This document shows positions 12,715-25,600 of a stretch of DNA of 64,000 nucleotides, piece by piece (within the stretch, counting starts at the first letter, position 1; every line of letters begins with the position of its first letter). The position numbers were made by a program, and so were the translations under genes. The stretch comes from Clytia hemisphaerica (lineage: Eukaryota > Cnidaria > Hydrozoa > Leptothecata > Clytiidae). The notes under the pieces were generated by a model. The model searched no databases. It was not told the DNA's origin and worked only from the letters and a program-made list of their open reading frames with translations. Location of the stretch: assembly GCA_902728285.1 (NCBI GenBank), contig CACVBU010000498.1:682001-746000 (forward strand). The letters are read 5' to 3'.

Positions 12715-13067
12715 ATAACACTCCCGGGGGGGGGGGTACTTAGGCAAATGGGGGGGGGTACGGTATGTGCCGCCCTTAAGGGTACCTTTTTTGGACTTCC
12801 AATGTCCCGCTAAGGGTCGGAAAAATCAGAAAATCAAATTTCAGTCCCACTAAGGGTCGGAAAAATAGGAAAATTTTAACTTTTTACCCCCTAAAAGATC
12901 GAAATTTGGTCAAAATTGGTCAAATTTGTCCCGCTAAGGGTCGTAAAATTCCCAAAATTTTCCTTTGTTCTCTCCTTTTTAGTCCCGGAAAGGGTCCAAA
13001 TTTCTAAAGTCGGGCGGCACCCCCCCCCCCGTCAGCTCGCAACCCTAGTACCCCCCGGGATAACACT
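12715..13067. mobile_element. AAGGGTC-word G-run element, copy 2, with 8-bp target duplication
   Basis: The element body is 12723-13059. It starts CCCGGGGG and ends CCCCCCGGG, and carries GGTATGTGCCGCCCTTAAGG followed by four or five CTAAGGGTCGG words. It is flanked by a perfect 8-bp direct repeat, ATAACACT, at 12715-12722 and 13060-13067. Among cut-and-paste families an 8-bp duplication is typical of hAT and P superfamilies. It has no coding capacity, so it is a MITE. The assignment to hAT is an inference from duplication length only. Confidence 0.75.
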
Positions 13068-13544
13068 AACCTGATGTAATCTTTGAACTTCGTCACGTCT
13101 TTTTCGAACTTCTTCAGGAATTGTGACACGAAAGAAGAGGCTTTCCTGATAATTGCCAGATTGGCCGAATTTATAGAAAAGTCCTCTGCATTGGATTGAA
13201 GACATGCTCAATTCATTCGATCAAGCAACTACACTAATCGATACGATAAAGACTTTTCAAACTGTCTCCGTCGCCCACGCAGCACGAGTGTGAAAAAAAC
13301 TTTTCAATGAAAACATTCGATTCAATTGAAAATATTCGAAAATATTCCATTTAAATATTTAAAGCCCCGTTTACACTTTACGCTGTGCGGGAATTTTCTC
13401 TGTGTCTGTGTGGTGAGAATTGCGTAAAGATGGGAGCAAATGGCTGTACCCAAAAAGTATTCGAATATTTAAAAGCCCCGTTTACACTTTAACTCTCTGG
13501 TTCTGGTGAGAATAATTGCGTACCGGCTGTACCACCCTTCTATG
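13068..13544. other. Spacer with short repeats
   Basis: The phrase AGCCCCGTTTACACTTTA occurs twice (about 13362 and 13473), each next to GAATATTTAAA, pointing to a small local duplication. Nothing coding. Confidence 0.4.
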
Positions 13545-13853
13545 ATTTTCACCGAAATACCGTAGATTTTTACTCAAAATACCGTATCCCGAGATTGAAA
13601 TCTGACAAATACCGTCACCGTGGGTCATCTGAAATCCCGTCATCCCGTAGTTTTTTTTCACAAATACCGTTATCCCGTGTTTAAAAAAGCCTTATCCCGG
13701 ATACCGTGAAACCGTACGCCCCCCCCTTTATAACAGGACATATCTAACATTGTAATTTGTCCCTAGATTTTTACTTTATCTTCAAAAATGTTAAAAGTCG
13801 AATTTAAATGCTCAACATACGGAATGTTCATTTTCTACTCAATCTAACTACTA

Positions 13854-14197
13854 GGGGGGGGGGTTCAGGGTGTACCCGATTCCGCAATTCCGCCAATTTT
13901 CTCTCCAATTTCCGTCAAACCGTCTTAAATTGAACCAAAATTCCGTCACCGAAAATTCCTTTGAAATTCAATATTTTTGTCGAAAATTCCGCAAATTTGG
14001 AATATCTTTTACCAATTCCGAAATTCCGCATTTTTTTTGCTAAATTCCGTTTTTCCGCACTAAAATTGTCTGATTTTCCGTCTCCGTCAGAGAACCCAAT
14101 TTCCGTAATTCCGTCTAAATTTTCGCCAAATTTCGCCACTCTGTCCGAAAAAAGGGCCGATTCCGCTCCTCCGCCAAACGTGAACCCCCCCCCCCCC
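13854..14197. mobile_element. AATTCCGC-word element with G-run/C-run ends
   Basis: It begins with a run of G followed by TTCAGGG and ends TGAACC followed by a run of C. The interior is a dense series of AATTCCGCAATTCCGTC-like words, mostly in one orientation. The flanks read AACTACTA on the left and AACTAGGA on the right, a possible decayed 8-bp target duplication. The two long opposite-strand open frames here exist only because the word repeats and are not genes. Confidence 0.55.
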
Positions 14198-15307
14198 AAC
14201 TAGGAGTTTTGAGTAACCTGGACAAATATTTTTTAGCAAAATGTGGTTTTTAGCTCTTAAAATTTTCCAATTTCGCTTGATTCTTTATGCATCTAGTCCT
14301 TCCTTCCATCGCAGCTACTTAACTTCTTTACAAGCTATCCAACTAATAATCTAGCTATATTGGCTGACTTTCCAGCCTCGGCTGGTTTATTTGTGGTTCA
14401 AAAACCACCTTTTCATTCGATGAATGAATTTACTATTTTTTGAATCAAATTTGTATCACGGTATTCTGAAAGGGAGCCTGAATACTCTATAGCGGTTTTT
14501 TTTCGGTTGGTTTTTCAGATTTCTGAAACCTTTTGAAATTTTGAAAACATGTGTAGGACTCGTCGCCATTTTGTTTCTGACGTATAAGAGTTCAAAATGT
14601 AATTCAGGGAAATAATTTGGTGAAGGCAGGGTTTGTTCAACTTTCTACCCGATAATATATACTTTTCTCGTGCTTTTTATGGTCATGGGTTTTTAGTATG
14701 GAGCAGTTTTGTTGGCGGGGTCTTCTTAACTTTTCAAAACTTGTTTGTTCCTGACAAATTTCAATCAAGATTTTGAGACTTTCTTTCTTAATATGTGCGT
14801 GATGTTTACTTTTGATGAGTAAATTTGATTTTTTAAAGTCAATTTATACTGGTCTTGAAGCCCTTTTATGTACATCGACGTCTGTTGTCATGTGTAGGAT
14901 TGCTATTGAAAAACTTTCAGATTTATTTTTGTGTATGGGGAATGTACTAAAAACTTGTTTGACATTTTAAGTTTATTCTAACTCCTTAGTTTTTGATAAG
15001 TTTGCTTTAGTTTTTTTTGTTTTTGAGACGAGCTTTACATTTCATAAAATCCGTCTCGAAGTTTGGCTCGAGTGAAAGGTGAAGTTTTAAATCGTGTTGA
15101 AATAAAAACACTGGTAGTAGTGAAATATCTAGGAAAAAGTGTTAAAATTGGAATATTGAGAGTTTTACTGTAGATGTTGTTATGGACTTTGTATGTGGGA
15201 TCAACAGGACCGTCCCAAGCGGTACTTCTCCTTACAATGGATTTGGTCAAAATTAGTTTTTTTTCATTTTGAATGTTTCTAAAGTTTCGTTTTTCCTTTC
15301 ATTTTTA
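14198..15307. other. AT-rich stretch, no gene seen
   Basis: Short open frames only. CCAGCCTCGGCTGG near 14370 is an isolated hairpin. No RNA gene or repeat recognised. Confidence 0.45.
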
Positions 15308-15504
15308 TATAAGCACATTTTTTTTATAAGAACACGAGCCTGAAAATTGCCCAAACTATAAGAACAACAAGAGCATTCGATTTCAGAAATTACTAACAAA
15401 ACACTTCCCTTCCCTTCCCTAAATGAATTTAACATATAGTTAGGTAATGAGCCTGCCTAGGTTGAGCCAAAATTTACTGGTTCTTATAAAAAGAAAAGTG
15501 TGTA
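15308..15504. mobile_element. AAGAACA-word MITE, copy 5 (diverged)
   Basis: The left end (AGCACATTTTTTTTATAAG) and right end (TTCTTATAAAAAGAAAAGTG, then TGTA) are imperfect inverted repeats. The interior has ATAAGAACA words and the GAGCCTGAAAATTG block, which resembles the element at 33143-34244. The left boundary is approximate. Confidence 0.5.
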
Positions 15505-16669
15505 GTCTGACTTATGAGAGTTCAACTCACTGTAAAAAATGAAGATTTTTTTACACATTTCGAAAGATGTCAATTCTCAGCAGTTTCATGTAGTTTCAGT
15601 ATATATCCTCTCTGCGGAATGTTCCTCCTACAAAATCATGGATTGATTAGTATACTCGGTAAATATAGTTAGATGACGTCATTTTTGTGTCGTGCACAGG
15701 TTAAGTAGCTTAAAAGAGTTAGAGTTTTCATTGGAAACAAATGACAAAGTTTCCTGCAAGCGTGTTGAATAGCGGATGACGTAATTTCATTGAAGATTCT
15801 TTGTTTTGTTGTACTAAGTACCGACTGAGTAATCAGTTCAAAATTTTGCTTGAATCGTGCTCAATGTCGTAATCGCTCTTGGAGTTGCTGGTGAGAGGTC
15901 AGGGTTCTCTACATTAAGTATTATTGAGATTAATTTTGGGTATAAGGACAGTTTAAGGAATGAAAGATCCAGAATGGTAAAAGTCGTTGTTGAGCAATTG
16001 TTTTAGCGTTTTTGGAACTTCCATTTATCTAGCATATCCTGTCAAAGTCTGGCACTGTCCGATTTTAATGATTTATTCTCGTCCGGTGTGACTTCTTTTT
16101 CTATGTTACGTAACATTGTCTGCTTTTTAGATTCTAGTGCCTGGAGTTTCACAACAGGGTGTATTTTCTTCCTACTTTTCAATAATTGTTTTCTTCCTTT
16201 TTTCAGAAAATACAGCATTACATTATACTTTGGCTTTTGGAAGAGAGGAATTCATCCCATTGCGTAATTCTGGAATATATCTTAACGGTTTGTGTTTAAA
16301 CTATAACACCTTTTTGTTTTGGAAGACAATACGAGAAATTCGTCGTTTCAATTTTCGCATCACATCCCTGGACGTGACAAGTGCAGGACACAAACGGACT
16401 TCCGAAAGTTCTTTACTTAATAATAAGGAAGAGGAAAAAGAAATTAGTTTTGAATCGTTGCTATTGGTTTCCGATATCTGGGTTTTTCTAAGGAAGACTT
16501 GAGGAATACAAGACCTGAAGGCAGATCATCTTTGTATGCACATCCGTCGCGGATAAGGAAAAGGAGGAGATCGGAATACGACATTTTTTATTATCGCTGA
16601 ACATTCGCTCCTCCAGTTTGTTGATTTGAGCCTTCCTACAGACAGAGGCTATTTTTTATTCACGCTTAG
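15505..16669. other. Upstream region of the 16.7-kb gene, nothing definite
   Basis: An open frame at 16137-16502 has no supported start or splice partner. A good acceptor (pyrimidine tract ending CTTAG at 16669) lies 9 bp before the ATG at 16679, so the first coding exon may be preceded by a spliced leader exon that I could not locate. Confidence 0.4.
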
Positions 16670-16678
16670 CGCTATTTG

Positions 16679-19600
16679 ATGACATTGAAAATGTGTTCTG
16701 CATCAGGTAATGACTTATTGAACCAAGTTTTTCTTTCGGAAGATCATTCTCAAGAGGAATCGCAGAAGAAACGAAAATTAACGAACGATTCCGGTTATGG
16801 TGATGATATTAACGAAAGAATCGAGAGTCTGCATTCCAATTCTACGGTATCCGAAAACCAAATATTCACAAGGACTTCTTCGTTAGATAGTATAAGTGAG
16901 AATCATACGGGACCGAATAGCACAGAACAAGCTTTTCATGAAATGAGGGCTCGTTTTGAAACTTCATTAAATTGTGACAATAATGGCACTTCATCAGACA
17001 ATTTTAGTCCGGATGGCATCTCATCGGATAGTTTTGGTAATAATGGCGTATCATTTGATTGTGTGGACTCTGGTGAGGAACAGATCGTGGAAACGTCAAA
17101 AACGAAAGAAAAAAGACGAAGAATGACGCCAGTACCAGGAGGTGTTTCTATATTTAAGCCATCTCAAAGTAAGTTTAAAGCAATCCTTCATGAGATTCCT
17201 AGGCTGACTAAACCTTTACTTTAGAAGGATTTGGTAATTGGAGGGTTTGGTAATTTGTTTCAGATATCGAGTCATTCGAAATTTAGAGCTTTAAGAAAAC
17301 TCAAACGTACTAAATGATAGAATAGTCGTTTGGGAGAACGCGATTGTCTATTGAATAGCTAATTACTACAGTATAATTTTTTTAGTGATAGCATCATATA
17401 ATTAATTTGTCTTTAACGTAGCTGTTACCTTGGGACGAGATAATTTATCCCGTTTGTACTGACTGAGGGAAATTAATGTATACTGGAGTAATTTGCTATT
17501 CAATAGACCGTTGCGTTCTCCTAAACGACTACTGTATACTAGGCTAATTAAACCTTTCAACAGATTAAGATTAATCTAGGGATAGACTCTCGGTATTACT
17601 CGGGTCGCAAATAACACTTCAAGTTCAAGAACATCAATAACTTTCTAGAGCTAAAATGGCTCACTGAAATTGAAAAAGAAACAAAATACTGTAGTGAAGT
17701 AAAGGTTAATATTTTTCACTTTCATTATCACAGATAGCCCATTGGCGACACCCTCAGAGAAAAAGAAGAATTGTTCAGGACGTACCATCCTTTTCGTTGA
17801 AGAAGAAGATCATGATGATTTGGAAGGATACAACCTCGAAGATGATTTCATCTGCCCTGATCTTCATTCATGCACTTCTAGGGTAATTGAATATACTTTC
17901 CTTAATGTCACTAGATTGAGAGGTTTGAGGTTACCAAAGTGTGTCCCTAAAGTATGTTTAAAGGCCTTCATTTTGATTTTCACCTCAAATAGGTTCAAGT
18001 TTATAAGGAGCTAAAGACGTCAATAAAGGGGTGATTCTACAGAAAGTTTGACGTCAATTAACCCCAATTAACTAGAACCCAGTCACTTCTGATGCAATGA
18101 TTGATAAGTGAGTGATTCCAGTTCAAAAAAAGGAAAGCTGGGTTGTAATATCATTTTCTTCCCCTTTTTCGAACAAAATTACTTGAAACGAAGTTCCCTT
18201 TCAGCCTCTGACGAAAAAATTGAATTCTTTCATTCAGTTGTGACCGTTAAACCTAGCTATAACGGGGCAATTTCTGGAACATTTTTTCTTCCTTCTCTAA
18301 AATGGTCGATCAATGTCTACTTAGCTTCTTTTATCTTAGAACCTTAACGATAAGAATCCACCCATTGCATTATAAGGGAGACATTTAGACCTCAATTTAA
18401 AATTGAAAATGAAGATTTCTTCGCATACTATTTTGTGGGTTTTCATTTTACAATGCTGTTTTGAGGTTTCGATTTTCTTATAAAGCCTGCTGAGGCACCT
18501 ACCTACAAGGGTGTTCTAAAAGGATAGTGACCGTAGGAATGTTATCAAAGAAAATGTGGGGGAAATATTTGATAATGGTCACTCTATTTCACTAAATGAC
18601 CCCCTTTATTTTTCTTAACGGGTCCCTCTGGTTTACAATATAAATTCTATTTGACATCGAACTCATTAGATGGATTATCTCTCGTAAAAGACCTCAAACT
18701 ATGTTTTACTACATATTTCGTTTGGAGATGAACTTATTTAGTATGTTTTCGTTGATGTGTTTTTCTTTCTTGTCATCTTATTTAGCTACACATCAAGCGG
18801 AATAGTTGGCATGGGATCACTGAAGGCGAAAGTAAGTCCACTTTTCTTTTTATGTCTACTTTTTTATTGCATCAATGTCGATTTTGTTTTATCTATATTA
18901 GCAAAGGTAGTAAATGTCTACTTTGCATTGCGCCTTCTTACGTTTATCTGTTGTACTTTGCTTTTCGAATATTATATGAGGAGGTCCCAGGTGGTTTGCG
19001 TGATAGCGTGATGAGAGAATTTTTTGGCGTGATGGCGTGTTGGCGTGATCGGACTTCTACAGGAAATTGTTATTGTAAATGAAAGTCTTTTTGTTCGGCA
19101 ATCGGAAAGTCATCTTGTTTGAAATCTTGAATTTTTTTTTTTCCTGGAAAAATGTTTTCCATCTGTGTTAATAGCGTAATCAAAAAGGAATTTAAAGGAA
19201 ATTTATTTTACGATTAGTCGTATGGAAAGTCCCTTTTTGGACCTTTTTTCGTTCTTCCTTACGTCTCGTGTTTAGAATCATTTTATCAGTTCATCTTATC
19301 TTATTTGCTCCTCTCTTCCTGATTTATTTTCTTGTTTTTTTTCTCTGTTTTCTTTCCAAATCCACTCAAATGTCTCCTTTTAGCTTTCAGTTGCCAAATA
19401 TTTATGAAATATATTTTTAGCTGAAACCTTTTTCTGGTTTGATTCAATGTAGAGAGTACTGAAACCTGTTCTCGTCATCCATTCTGTTGCTCACTGACGA
19501 GTTGTGTTAATTTGGATATGTTTATCCAAGTGTCTGAAATTCTTGGCATTTCCTTAAAACGACCTGAAACTACACACCTAATATGGTTAAGAATTCTTAG

Positions 19601-22600
19601 CCGGACCATCCTGTTTCAGATGGAAAGATTACTAATTTGTCAAATTTTACTAATTGTTACTAATTTGTCAAATTTATCTAGAAAATCCTGAGGCATTGAA
19701 AATTCAAGGAAGTAATAATTCATCGCTGAGCGACAAAATTGTCATTTTCAGTTTCCCTCGTTACACTTGTTTTCATTTGTTAAATTGAGGAAGGCAGTCG
19801 TTTTAATTTATTTTTTGTGCATTGTTGCATTGGAACGTAGTTTCTAAGTGAATTTTACAGACCTCGTAGGATATATGCATTAATTTACGAACAATGTTCT
19901 TCTACAGTGAAACGGCACTCAAAAGCTGATGCGATGAAAGTGTTCTTAAAATTGCGTTAAAATTGCCTCTCAATCTAATCTAAGAATATCTGGAAAACCT
20001 AAAAAATAAACTGAATGCGAATGACATATGACGTGTTTTATGAACATCAAACAAATTCAGACATTTCTTTTGAAGGATAAAGTTTCAATATGTTGTCTAA
20101 ACAATAAAAGTTTACCAAAATTTCCAATATTTTTTCACGTGATTCCTTGATGAGTTTTGAAATCAAACGACGGAATCTGAATATTTTTATTCTTGGAAAA
20201 AATGTGTAAGAAAGAGAAAGGGGTTAGTTGAGAAACTTACATTAATACTATAATAATTTTTTTCCGTATGGTAAGATCCTTTTAGAATTTTTACTTTCCT
20301 TCCTTCTATGTATCAGATTTTACTTTAGTAGAGTACATATTATGACGTCATGCACGTTTACTTTTTAGAAATTTCCCCCCCTACCTGTCATACTGTAATG
20401 TCTGTCAAAAATGAAAAAAAAAATCGAAAAAACATTTCTCTCATTTTTCTTTCTTTGTTCAGTTTCTTTCTAGTTTTACAAGAACATGGATATTTAAGAA
20501 GGTGGTGTTTCCTAGATTTTGTTCAGTCAGTCTGTCTGTCTGTCTGTCTGTTTTCTGTCTGTTTGTTATGCATATGTTTTCATTTGAATTTGGTTTGAAG
20601 TAAGGCAAGCTGATCAAAGATTAGTAAAGTTACATTTCTCTTGAAGGAAAAAAGATCCAATTGTAAAAGTATTACTTTGTTGGAAAGAAAATCTTGAGTG
20701 GATAGATTTAAGGGCCTAAAATTTTCAAAAGGATTCAAAAATGAAGAAAAATGTGGAAAATGAAGAATTTTCTACTGTAATTTCTACTTTTCTAAATATT
20801 TGACCTTTTCTGATTTTAAACATTCAGAATTTTGATATCTTTCTTTCAAAAATATGCTAAAAATGGTCAAATATTGACAATATAAACAAAGGCTACGACA
20901 ATTGCGTCCAAATAGTTTTATGAATGATAAAACAATGCATTTTGGAATCTTAATAAATTTTGTCGTTACATTCGTGGAGCCATAAAACGTGACAACTCTG
21001 TCATGATTTTACTCGCTGACATTAACATATCTTGCATTTATAATTAGAAAGCTTGTGTAAATTTATTTTCGTCGCTAAGATCATTATCTGAAGTCATAAT
21101 CTCATAATAGGTTTAAAGTAGATATGGCAAATCTGTTAACGTCAAAGTTAACGTTTTTTCATCCTCTTACTATAATTTGGTTAACCTCTTCCAGAGTTTT
21201 TCATTGGAACAAACTTTCTCGCACTTTACTTTTGTCCAGTGCCTTTTTTGTGTGTTCTAGATGTGGTGGTTTACATCAAAATTATCTTTGAAGTCTACAT
21301 TATAAGTCGAAATTCTCATCAGTCTTCAAGTTTTAAAAGTGTATAATTTCTTACTGTAGCTCAAAAGCAACCCAATCAATTTAGTCATCTTATAAGAATA
21401 CAGCAGCTACCCCAAGTTTTTTATATTCCTATAAAAACCAAGGTCAACAATTCTATTAGTAAAGTCATTGCATTTTCCCTCGAACTCGGCATCCGGTTTT
21501 TTAGAACTTGACGAAATCATCTTTTCGTTTATCCAAGGTAAACGGTTTCTCAAGTGCTCTATGACGCTTGTGATGATGTTTTGAACTGTTGTTTGTTTTG
21601 ATCAAAAGTAGCTGACATATGCATTTTTTGGGCTTGTATAACTGATATTTAATGTTTTCGTGTCTTTTTACTAATACTCAAGTCAATATTAGATGGACTA
21701 CTCATAAAGAATCTTTTGCTTGCACAGGTTTGTTTGTAAGCTCTCCGGAGGAGTCTCAAATGTTGCTAATTCGATTGTTTACTGTTCAGAATGATACTCC
21801 ATCTTTGAGGTTTTTCGTCTTCTTCTTTCCTAAAAAATTACTTCATTCGCTTTTCAACCTTGAGTAAGTATGGTTCGTTGTAAATTATTATACGGTCGGT
21901 TTTTTTTTTAATATCCAAATGAAGATTTAATTTGTTGTGAGACCTGCAGAAGTATAGCACGAGGGTGTATATCTTTCTTTCTGAACCGAGAGTTTCTACT
22001 ATATTAATGTTCAGAATGTTAAATTTTCAGATTCCCCCTCATTTTCTTAAGCTCGGCTTTTTACCTTTTTGAACCATATTAAAAAACTCAAAACAGAAAA
22101 ATTTAAAAAGCTACTATAGCATCTTCTTACAAAAGTATCATTAAAAATTCTTTTTCAGAGAATTTCCTATACAGTCTATATCACACACAAAAAGATTTTT
22201 TTCCAAATTTAGATATTAAATAGAGCTGAAATTGTTGCAAAAAAATGTTTTAAACCATCATACTTCGAAGTCTGAAAAATCTGAGTTTTTTTATCTCGGG
22301 GTTACAGGTTCAGAAAATACAAGAATAGTTTTGCAATTTTAAAGAATGAAACCTATCGTTGTTTTGTAAACTTTCGTCCTGACATAGATCCAGATCCGGA
22401 ACAGTTATTCATCATTGCAATTCATCCCAGTGATATTTTAAGAGATTGTTTTAACAGTGTTGTTTTGACTAGGCCTCGTCTTTCTTGGTATTTTATGATG
22501 TATTTTTCAGATGGAATTTTGATTTCGAAAATATGTCCGCCTTACAATATCCTAATCTGTGTTTTCGTCTCATTTTATCTCGTTTTCCTGAAAAAGGAAG

Positions 22601-25600
22601 TATCTGAAAATAGTTAGATTTTGAAAGACCAAGGAATAAAATTTATGGTGTGTTTCTTTCCTGGCGCTACCACGACATTCACGATCGGGTCTTCTGAAAC
22701 TAATTTGAATTTAAATGACTTGCTTACAGGACTTTGTCGTACACGTTTTTTTATATATAAGAACATCCAAAAATTTTGAAGCCTTTAGATGTTCTTAACT
22801 TTTTGAGTTTCAAGCCTAAAAATGTTCTTAACATGTTCTTATTTTTCCCATTTTTTATGTATTTTTGTCCATTTTTATAAGAAATTGGCTGTTTTTGAGT
22901 CCGTGAAGCCTTAAAATGTTCTTAACTTGTTCTTAACATTTTGGCCATCGAAGCCTTATGTTCTTATATAGTTTGTTCTTATGAAAAAACGTGTAGTTTG
23001 TGTGAATTTGATTTATTGTACTATCGATAACACCTCGGTTTGAATCTGCTGGTTGTTGAGAAGTGTCCGGTTATTCTAAAGGACAAATATTATGATTATT
23101 TCTTGAAATCCTTAACAATTGGACGAATAAATGAGGTGTTATTGTTTAAGTTTCTGTTGTTCACGTTACATTTGGCACAGTCATTTCATGTCTATTTTCG
23201 CATCTACTCTCAGTTTTCGCCAATAAAGTTGAACATTCTTTCACTTTTGTACTCTTCATAATTACTGAATGCGTTATTTTGATGCTTCTGTAACTACTCA
23301 GCTGATACATGACGTACAATCAACGTCCATATCATGTCAGATGGTTGTTGAATTGACTTTGGGTGCCAGCTACAAAGGATTACTGAAATTCTATCTTATT
23401 TGGTCATTACTTAAATATTTTGCACATATTTATTCCTAAATTAGATACAAAAATGTTTATTTGATATCTTCATACATGAAGTAAACAACAAGGGGATCTT
23501 TTTACAAAAATTCAAGACTCGTTCCAGACCTCTTGCTTGTAGATCAATCTAACATTTTAAAGTTTTGCAAAATTGCTACTTTCAAGCAAACAACTTTGAT
23601 CATTGTAGGCGTTGAAAATTAGCACGAGAAATGTTAGACTAGCCACCTATACTAGGGACGCCACACGTTTGCGCCAGGTTCCATAGGGCACCGACTCTGT
23701 TGTTTAAGTGTGCAATGTAATTGATTTTGAAAGAAACAATTATATACAATGTTATTTTTGTTTTTGTTTTTACTCACTAAATCTTTTGATGTCAGGAACA
23801 GAATTCTGAATTCCGTCATTGTTTCCAATGTCTTCCAAGTGGGTTACTATGCATAAATTTATATCATCAAGATCTTTTCACTTACAATATATGCCGTCTT
23901 ACGATACGAAAGAGGAACTAATTTTTTTTCTCCTCCACTCTCTTTAATTGATTATATTACAAATCAATTAGTTTGTTGATGAAGGGATTATTGACATTGT
24001 AATTTTTGTAATTGAGTGATTATTTTTTGTGGTTCATGCAATGGTATGGCACATTATAAAAATTTCGAGTTCACAAAAAAGTGCTTGGAATTTTCACTGT
24101 GACAGTGGTTCATGCAATGGTTTATGTCATGGTATGGCAAAATGGTGTTTTCTATGGTATTTCATTGGTACTGATGTAAGACTTAGTAGAGTATTGCTGT
24201 CTCAGATTTCCATCCAAATAGAATCCCAAAGTCCAGTGAGCAAATAAGTAAAGAACATAAGGTGTGTTTTTTATTATACTTTGGTCCCATACGTATCATG
24301 TCACAGATTTTATACTTCCGGCGATCAAAAACGGTCCAAAAAATAAAATTTGAGAAGCTTAATCATTATCAAAAATATCTGACAAAATATAGCTCAAATA
24401 TCTTTACACAGATGTTTATACTCGTTCAAATATAATATTTTTGAAAACATCTCTCTCTCCTGTGTGTGTTTTTCTTGTTAGCTTCATGGAGTTGATTTGT
24501 TGGATCCGATTTGTCATTGAACGGAAAGCTTGTTACGCTGAGGCTTAATTGGCCCTTCCTATTGGTGTGTTTTATTAATTTCAAGTTAGCCGTTGTTCTA
24601 TTAGGTTTAATGTTCTGAAAAGCGAAGAAATCGCGAATGATAGCTGTAGACTACTACAAACAAGAGGCGTGTGAGTATAGTACATTCGTAATTGAGATTT
24701 GGATGTCCGCTTTTTAAAAAGTGTCCGTATTTAAATATCATACAATACTTTTTGAGTATAACAACAAATTTAATTAGTGTGGGTTGCTTTTTCATTTCCG
24801 AAGCAAGATATGAATACTTCTTGCTGTGGCGGTATTACGATGATGTAATACACGTTTTCTTTATAAGAACATAAGGCTTAGAGAGCGAAAATGTTAAGAA
24901 CAAGTTAAGAACATTTTAAGACTTTGTGGACACCATATTTCTTAGGAAAATGGTCAAAAATACCCACAAAATGGTCAAATTAAGAACATGTTAAGAATAT
25001 CCTAAGGCCTCAAAAATTGTGCATGTTCTTATAAAAAACGTGACTTACTCATCAATTCTAATTCAAAAGCTTTTTCACATTGGATTGATACGGATGTAGA
25101 GCAAGATTGATCAGAAAGAAGAAAAGAAAAGCATTTTTTTGCTTATATCAGCATAATATAACAATAGCAAGATACTGTCCTGATATGAAATATGTGTCTG
25201 ATATGAAACGGAATTACTTATGTAAAAATAAAACCTTTAAATTGGGGAACATAGGATCATTCCAAATCCAAGCACGAGTAATGTCAACAATATCATCTTG
25301 CAAAATCCAAATTAGCCTGTCTTTAAAACACTATCTTGCACCAATAGTGCTCTCAATGACCACTTATTGTTTGAAAGATTCATCCAACCATTTATCATAT
25401 GCCTCAAAAAGAGAATTGAATAATAACAGTTCTTTTCTAAGTTTCATGATGTCATAAGCCTTCATGCTATTATAATGAATACGGTTTGTGGCCCGTGGAG
25501 GTCCTCTCAACTGGAAAATCCCATGGTTTTTCTTGTTAACATGATCTAGTATTGTAAGTATGGGAGTTGGATATTTTGTTTGCTGGTTGAGCAGTATGAT

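Larger units (their letters stand above)
11531..13727. mobile_element. TCCCGTCATCCCGT-word element split by nested insertions
   Basis: The left part (11531 to about 11865) starts GGGGGGCGTACGG and the right part (about 13545-13727) ends CCGTACGCCCCCCCC, forming inverted termini. Both parts are packed with the word ATCCCGTCATCCCGT and its variants (ATACCGT). TTTATA-like sequence flanks both ends. Between the two parts lie at least two CCCGGG-ended elements and a dispersed repeat, so I read this as one old element opened by later insertions. There is no coding potential. Confidence 0.5.

Noticed and set aside
13915..14203. Long overlapping open frames on both strands (80-94 codons)
   Set aside because: They arise from the repeated AATTCCG word, which lacks stops in several frames; the segment is a MITE interior.
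16137..16502. Possible upstream exon of the 16.7-kb gene
   Set aside because: The frame lacks an ATG start, and I could not find a donor that joins it in phase to the acceptor at 16669.
24080..24145. GTGGTTCATGCAATGGT duplicated
   Set aside because: A single short local duplication (about 17 bp, twice) without further structure.
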